Below, in pieces: positions 62,017-64,000 of a stretch of 64,000 bases of DNA (positions are counted from its first letter, which is position 1; each line of letters opens with the position of its first letter). The translations under genes and the position numbers were made by a program. Source of the DNA: Agelas oroides (taxonomy: Eukaryota > Porifera > Demospongiae > Agelasida > Agelasidae); NCBI GenBank assembly GCA_949130485.1, contig OX422185.1, forward strand, positions 711,501-775,500. The letters run 5' to 3'. A model generated the notes under the pieces. That model did no database searches, was not told the origin of the DNA, and saw nothing but the letters and a program-made list of their open reading frames with translations.

Positions 62017-62715
62017 TTATGGTAACTGCCACACTGCCTTGATCTCAACTTTCCCCAAACTCTGGGGTGTGAAGTCTTGACTGGTCTCAAGTCTCTCAAT
62101 CTCTGTTTCCAATAAAGTCTTGCAGTATGTTGACCATACCTTGAGTGTCTTCAGTGAGGTGTTCTGCAGCAGTCCCCTTGCTATCTCTCTGAGTCCAGCC
62201 TTAGAGATACGACAACCCCCAATACTCAGTTCAGTCAGTGACTTGTTGCATGACAACATCTCAGCCAGTGCTACTGACCCCTCCATCCCCAGTTTATTGC
62301 CACTGACGTCTAAAGTCTTCAGAGATGTGTTGTTACAGAGTGCTTTAAATACATGCATACACCCTTCTTTGGGGATTGATATAGGTGAATGCTTGAATTT
62401 TACTGCACGATCCAATCCAATGTCTAGTTCAGCAAGTAAAGTATTGCGTTCCAGACCAGCTGCAATGCGAGTGGCCACTGCAGTGTCAAGTTTGCAATTA
62501 CGTATATTCAATACTTTGAGTGTTCTGTTCACATTCAGCATTCGCTCAAATGCACAACCTACTGCCTCACCATGTAGGCCAACAGCAGCATGCGCGACTG
62601 CTTGGTCTGTGAGACCTTGTATATCCAACTTTGAGATCTTCATACCACTGTCATTTAGAGCTTCAAAGAATTCCGCACACTTCTCAGGAATTGTGTCACT
62701 TAGAATACACAACAT
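62017..62715 (-). CDS. LRR protein, C-terminal part
   Basis: 232 codons ending AVWQLP. It encodes about seven leucine-rich repeats of the ribonuclease-inhibitor/NLR type (28-29 residues): TLKVLNIRNCKLDTAVATRI, TSLKTLDVSGNKLGMEGSVA, SLTELSIGGCRISKAGLREI, then the tail ETEIERLETSQDFTPQS. It continues the LRR exon upstream through a frame change at about 62,700-62,715 (one or more bases, or an unseen mini-intron). Such LRR arrays act as ligand sensors in NLR receptors; the NACHT part is not in the window. Confidence 0.8.
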   Translation of the reverse strand: MLCILSDTIPEKCAEFFEALNDSGMKISKLDIQGLTDQAVAHAAVGLHGEAVGCAFERMLNVNRTLKVLNIRNCKLDTAVATRIAAGLERNTLLAELDIGLDRAVKFKHSPISIPKEGCMHVFKALCNNTSLKTLDVSGNKLGMEGSVALAEMLSCNKSLTELSIGGCRISKAGLREIARGLLQNTSLKTLKVWSTYCKTLLETEIERLETSQDFTPQSLGKVEIKAVWQLP

Positions 62716-64000
62716 AGTACCTTGGTCTGTCTCACTTTCCCAACTCCCAGGACATGCACCATCTCACCATTTATGCTCAGAGTGGAGTGACCTGTCGTCT
62801 GCTGGAAGAGGAACACAGCACAGGTGCCACTTAATGTCCATGGTTGTATGTTAAGTGCCGTAAGTGATGTGTTCTTGATCAGTCCAGTTAGCATATGCTT
62901 ATCTATGACTTTACAACCACTTAGATTCAACTCTTTGAGTGTTCTGTTCACAGTCAGCATCCTCTCAATTGCACAACCCACTGTCTCACTGTCACCCTCT
63001 CCTAGTTCACTCTTCCATGATAGGTCAAGCTTCTCCAGGCTAGTGTTGTGTTGTAGTGATCTGAAAATGCTAGTGACCACTGTGGTGTCAAGTCCACAAC
63101 CACTTAGATTCAATACTTTGAGTGTTCTGTTCACATTCAGCATCCTCTCAATTGCACAACCCACTGCCTCACTGTCACCCTCTGCTAGTTGACTGTTCTC
63201 TGATAGGTCAAGCTCCTTCAGGCTGGTGTTGTGCTCTAGTGATCTTAATATGCTCACTGCACCAGTGCTGCCAATGTTGTTTGAACGTAAAATCACTTTT
63301 CTCACAGAATGGTTCTGAGCTAGTCCATTAGCAATGTATGCTGCTACTTCACATGTTAATTCACAACCGCTTACATTCAATACTTTGAGTGTTCTGTTCA
63401 TGCTCAGCATCCTCTCAATTGCACAACCCACTGCCTCACTGTCACCCTCTGCTAGTTGACTGTTCCCCGATAGGTCAAGCTCCTTCAGGCTGGTATTGTT
63501 CTTTAGAAATCTGAAAACGTGAACTGCATTGTGACCGTTGATTTTCCCATTCCGACATTGAAATTCGTCTAATGACAGATGTAATGAGTCACCAGAAATC
63601 TGTAGTGTGGACAGGTATCTCATGTTCAGTAAACTGAGGAGATCAACCACACAAGATGCTCCCTCAGGATACTGTAGGCCACAAGCTTTTAACACCTTTG
63701 TATGTTCAAACATTGGTAGTTTAGAAAGTAATGACAGCTTTGTTATCATCTTAGTGTTATAGCTCAAATCCACTTCTTCAATCTGTGTGGTCCCACGGTG
63801 CTGTAAGTTCACTCTGTGCATTATCTCAAGAGATTGGCTTGTGAGTCCAGAGTTACTAAGGTCCAGAGACTTCAGTGAGCAGTCACACCATGCCAAGAAA
63901 TGAGCTAACACCAGGCAGTCAAATGGTGACATGGAATACCATGTGGCAGATAGCTTCGCACCTTTTATTGGACTTGCCAAATCATGAAATAAACTGAAAT
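62700..64000 (-). CDS. LRR protein, N-proximal part, runs off window
   Basis: Open from the window edge (frame reads FSLFHDLASPIKG before the first possible TTG, so the true start is outside) to a stop at 62,700. It begins with a motif common before NLR LRRs (WYSMSPFDCLVLAHFLAWC), then about ten LRRs, several nearly identical (GDSEAVGCAIERML occurs three times, the related GDSETVGCAIERML once, each followed by N-R-T-L-K). A cytosolic receptor LRR domain is likely. It joins the 62,715 part with a frame change. Confidence 0.8.
   Translation of the reverse strand, partial: FSLFHDLASPIKGAKLSATWYSMSPFDCLVLAHFLAWCDCSLKSLDLSNSGLTSQSLEIMHRVNLQHRGTTQIEEVDLSYNTKMITKLSLLSKLPMFEHTKVLKACGLQYPEGASCVVDLLSLLNMRYLSTLQISGDSLHLSLDEFQCRNGKINGHNAVHVFRFLKNNTSLKELDLSGNSQLAEGDSEAVGCAIERMLSMNRTLKVLNVSGCELTCEVAAYIANGLAQNHSVRKVILRSNNIGSTGAVSILRSLEHNTSLKELDLSENSQLAEGDSEAVGCAIERMLNVNRTLKVLNLSGCGLDTTVVTSIFRSLQHNTSLEKLDLSWKSELGEGDSETVGCAIERMLTVNRTLKELNLSGCKVIDKHMLTGLIKNTSLTALNIQPWTLSGTCAVFLFQQTTGHSTLSINGEMVHVLGVGKVRQTKVLCCVF

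Noticed and set aside
62120-62854. 244-codon plus-strand ORF
   Set aside because: Antisense shadow of the LRR gene; the leucine-repeat coding strand is clearly the minus strand.

Overview
This window is animal nuclear DNA, most likely from a sponge (inference). The genes have short introns with canonical GT/AG borders. Most protein modules are those expanded in poriferan innate-immune-type gene families: Death, ankyrin, ROC-COR, Ig, CCP/sushi, LRR and adhesion GPCR. 2A-type ribosome-skipping motifs occur in leader exons and in a non-LTR element. Nearly all cellular genes lie on the minus strand. No rRNA, tRNA or CRISPR array was recognised.

Left third (1-16,150). A microsatellite/minisatellite opens the window, followed by sequence shared with 55.1-62.2 kb. 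Next come half-domain debris (LRR, two PDZ pieces), an ankyrin exon broken by a Penelope-like element (about 6.50-7.19 kb), and a seven-exon model at 8,723-13,922 (Death, low-complexity, all-helical domain, two acidic linkers, ankyrin repeats). Every exon junction of that model is phase-consistent. A Cys-rich unknown gene lies upstream at 15.1-16.1 kb.

Middle (16,150-43,000) is a graveyard of mobile DNA. It holds a three-copy tandem unit with a CRE-type TGACGTCA site in each copy, and a Helitron inserted between copies 1 and 2 that carries a second Helitron in inverted orientation. It also holds several foldback/MITE elements, a hAT-type MITE with its 8-bp target duplication, and two paralogous 2A 'signal' leader exons (23 kb and 36.9 kb). 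Two Gypsy remnants, a 2A-PHD-endonuclease non-LTR element, a CR1-like reverse transcriptase and an essentially full DNA transposon complete the set. That transposon (29,381-33,779) encodes a THAP-DDE transposase and a convergent SAP-SWIM-YqaJ-type nuclease.

Right third (43,400-64,000). A short Death-like ORF ends in KDEL. Next, read on the minus strand from 50.8 kb down to 45.0 kb, is the most striking object: a ROC-COR GTPase exon spliced in phase to six Ig-like exons (five of them 276-nt near-copies), then a transmembrane exon, then two CCP exons. The Ig domains lack the first disulfide cysteine, whereas the CCPs keep all four. That pattern fits a type II protein with cytosolic Roco-Ig and extracellular CCP. 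Upstream of it lie an intact 439-residue ankyrin exon and linker exons with the same 34- and 134-nt sizes as in the left-hand gene, whose helical exon here is broken. The window closes with the duplicated repeat block, an eroded adhesion-GPCR, an inverted duplicate block and an LRR gene running off the end.

How parts relate: the Death-helical-ankyrin gene on the left and the ankyrin-Roco-Ig-TM-CCP locus on the right are paralogous arms of one segmental duplication that was later rearranged (one internal block is inverted). All exon models are read from sequence alone and lack transcript support.
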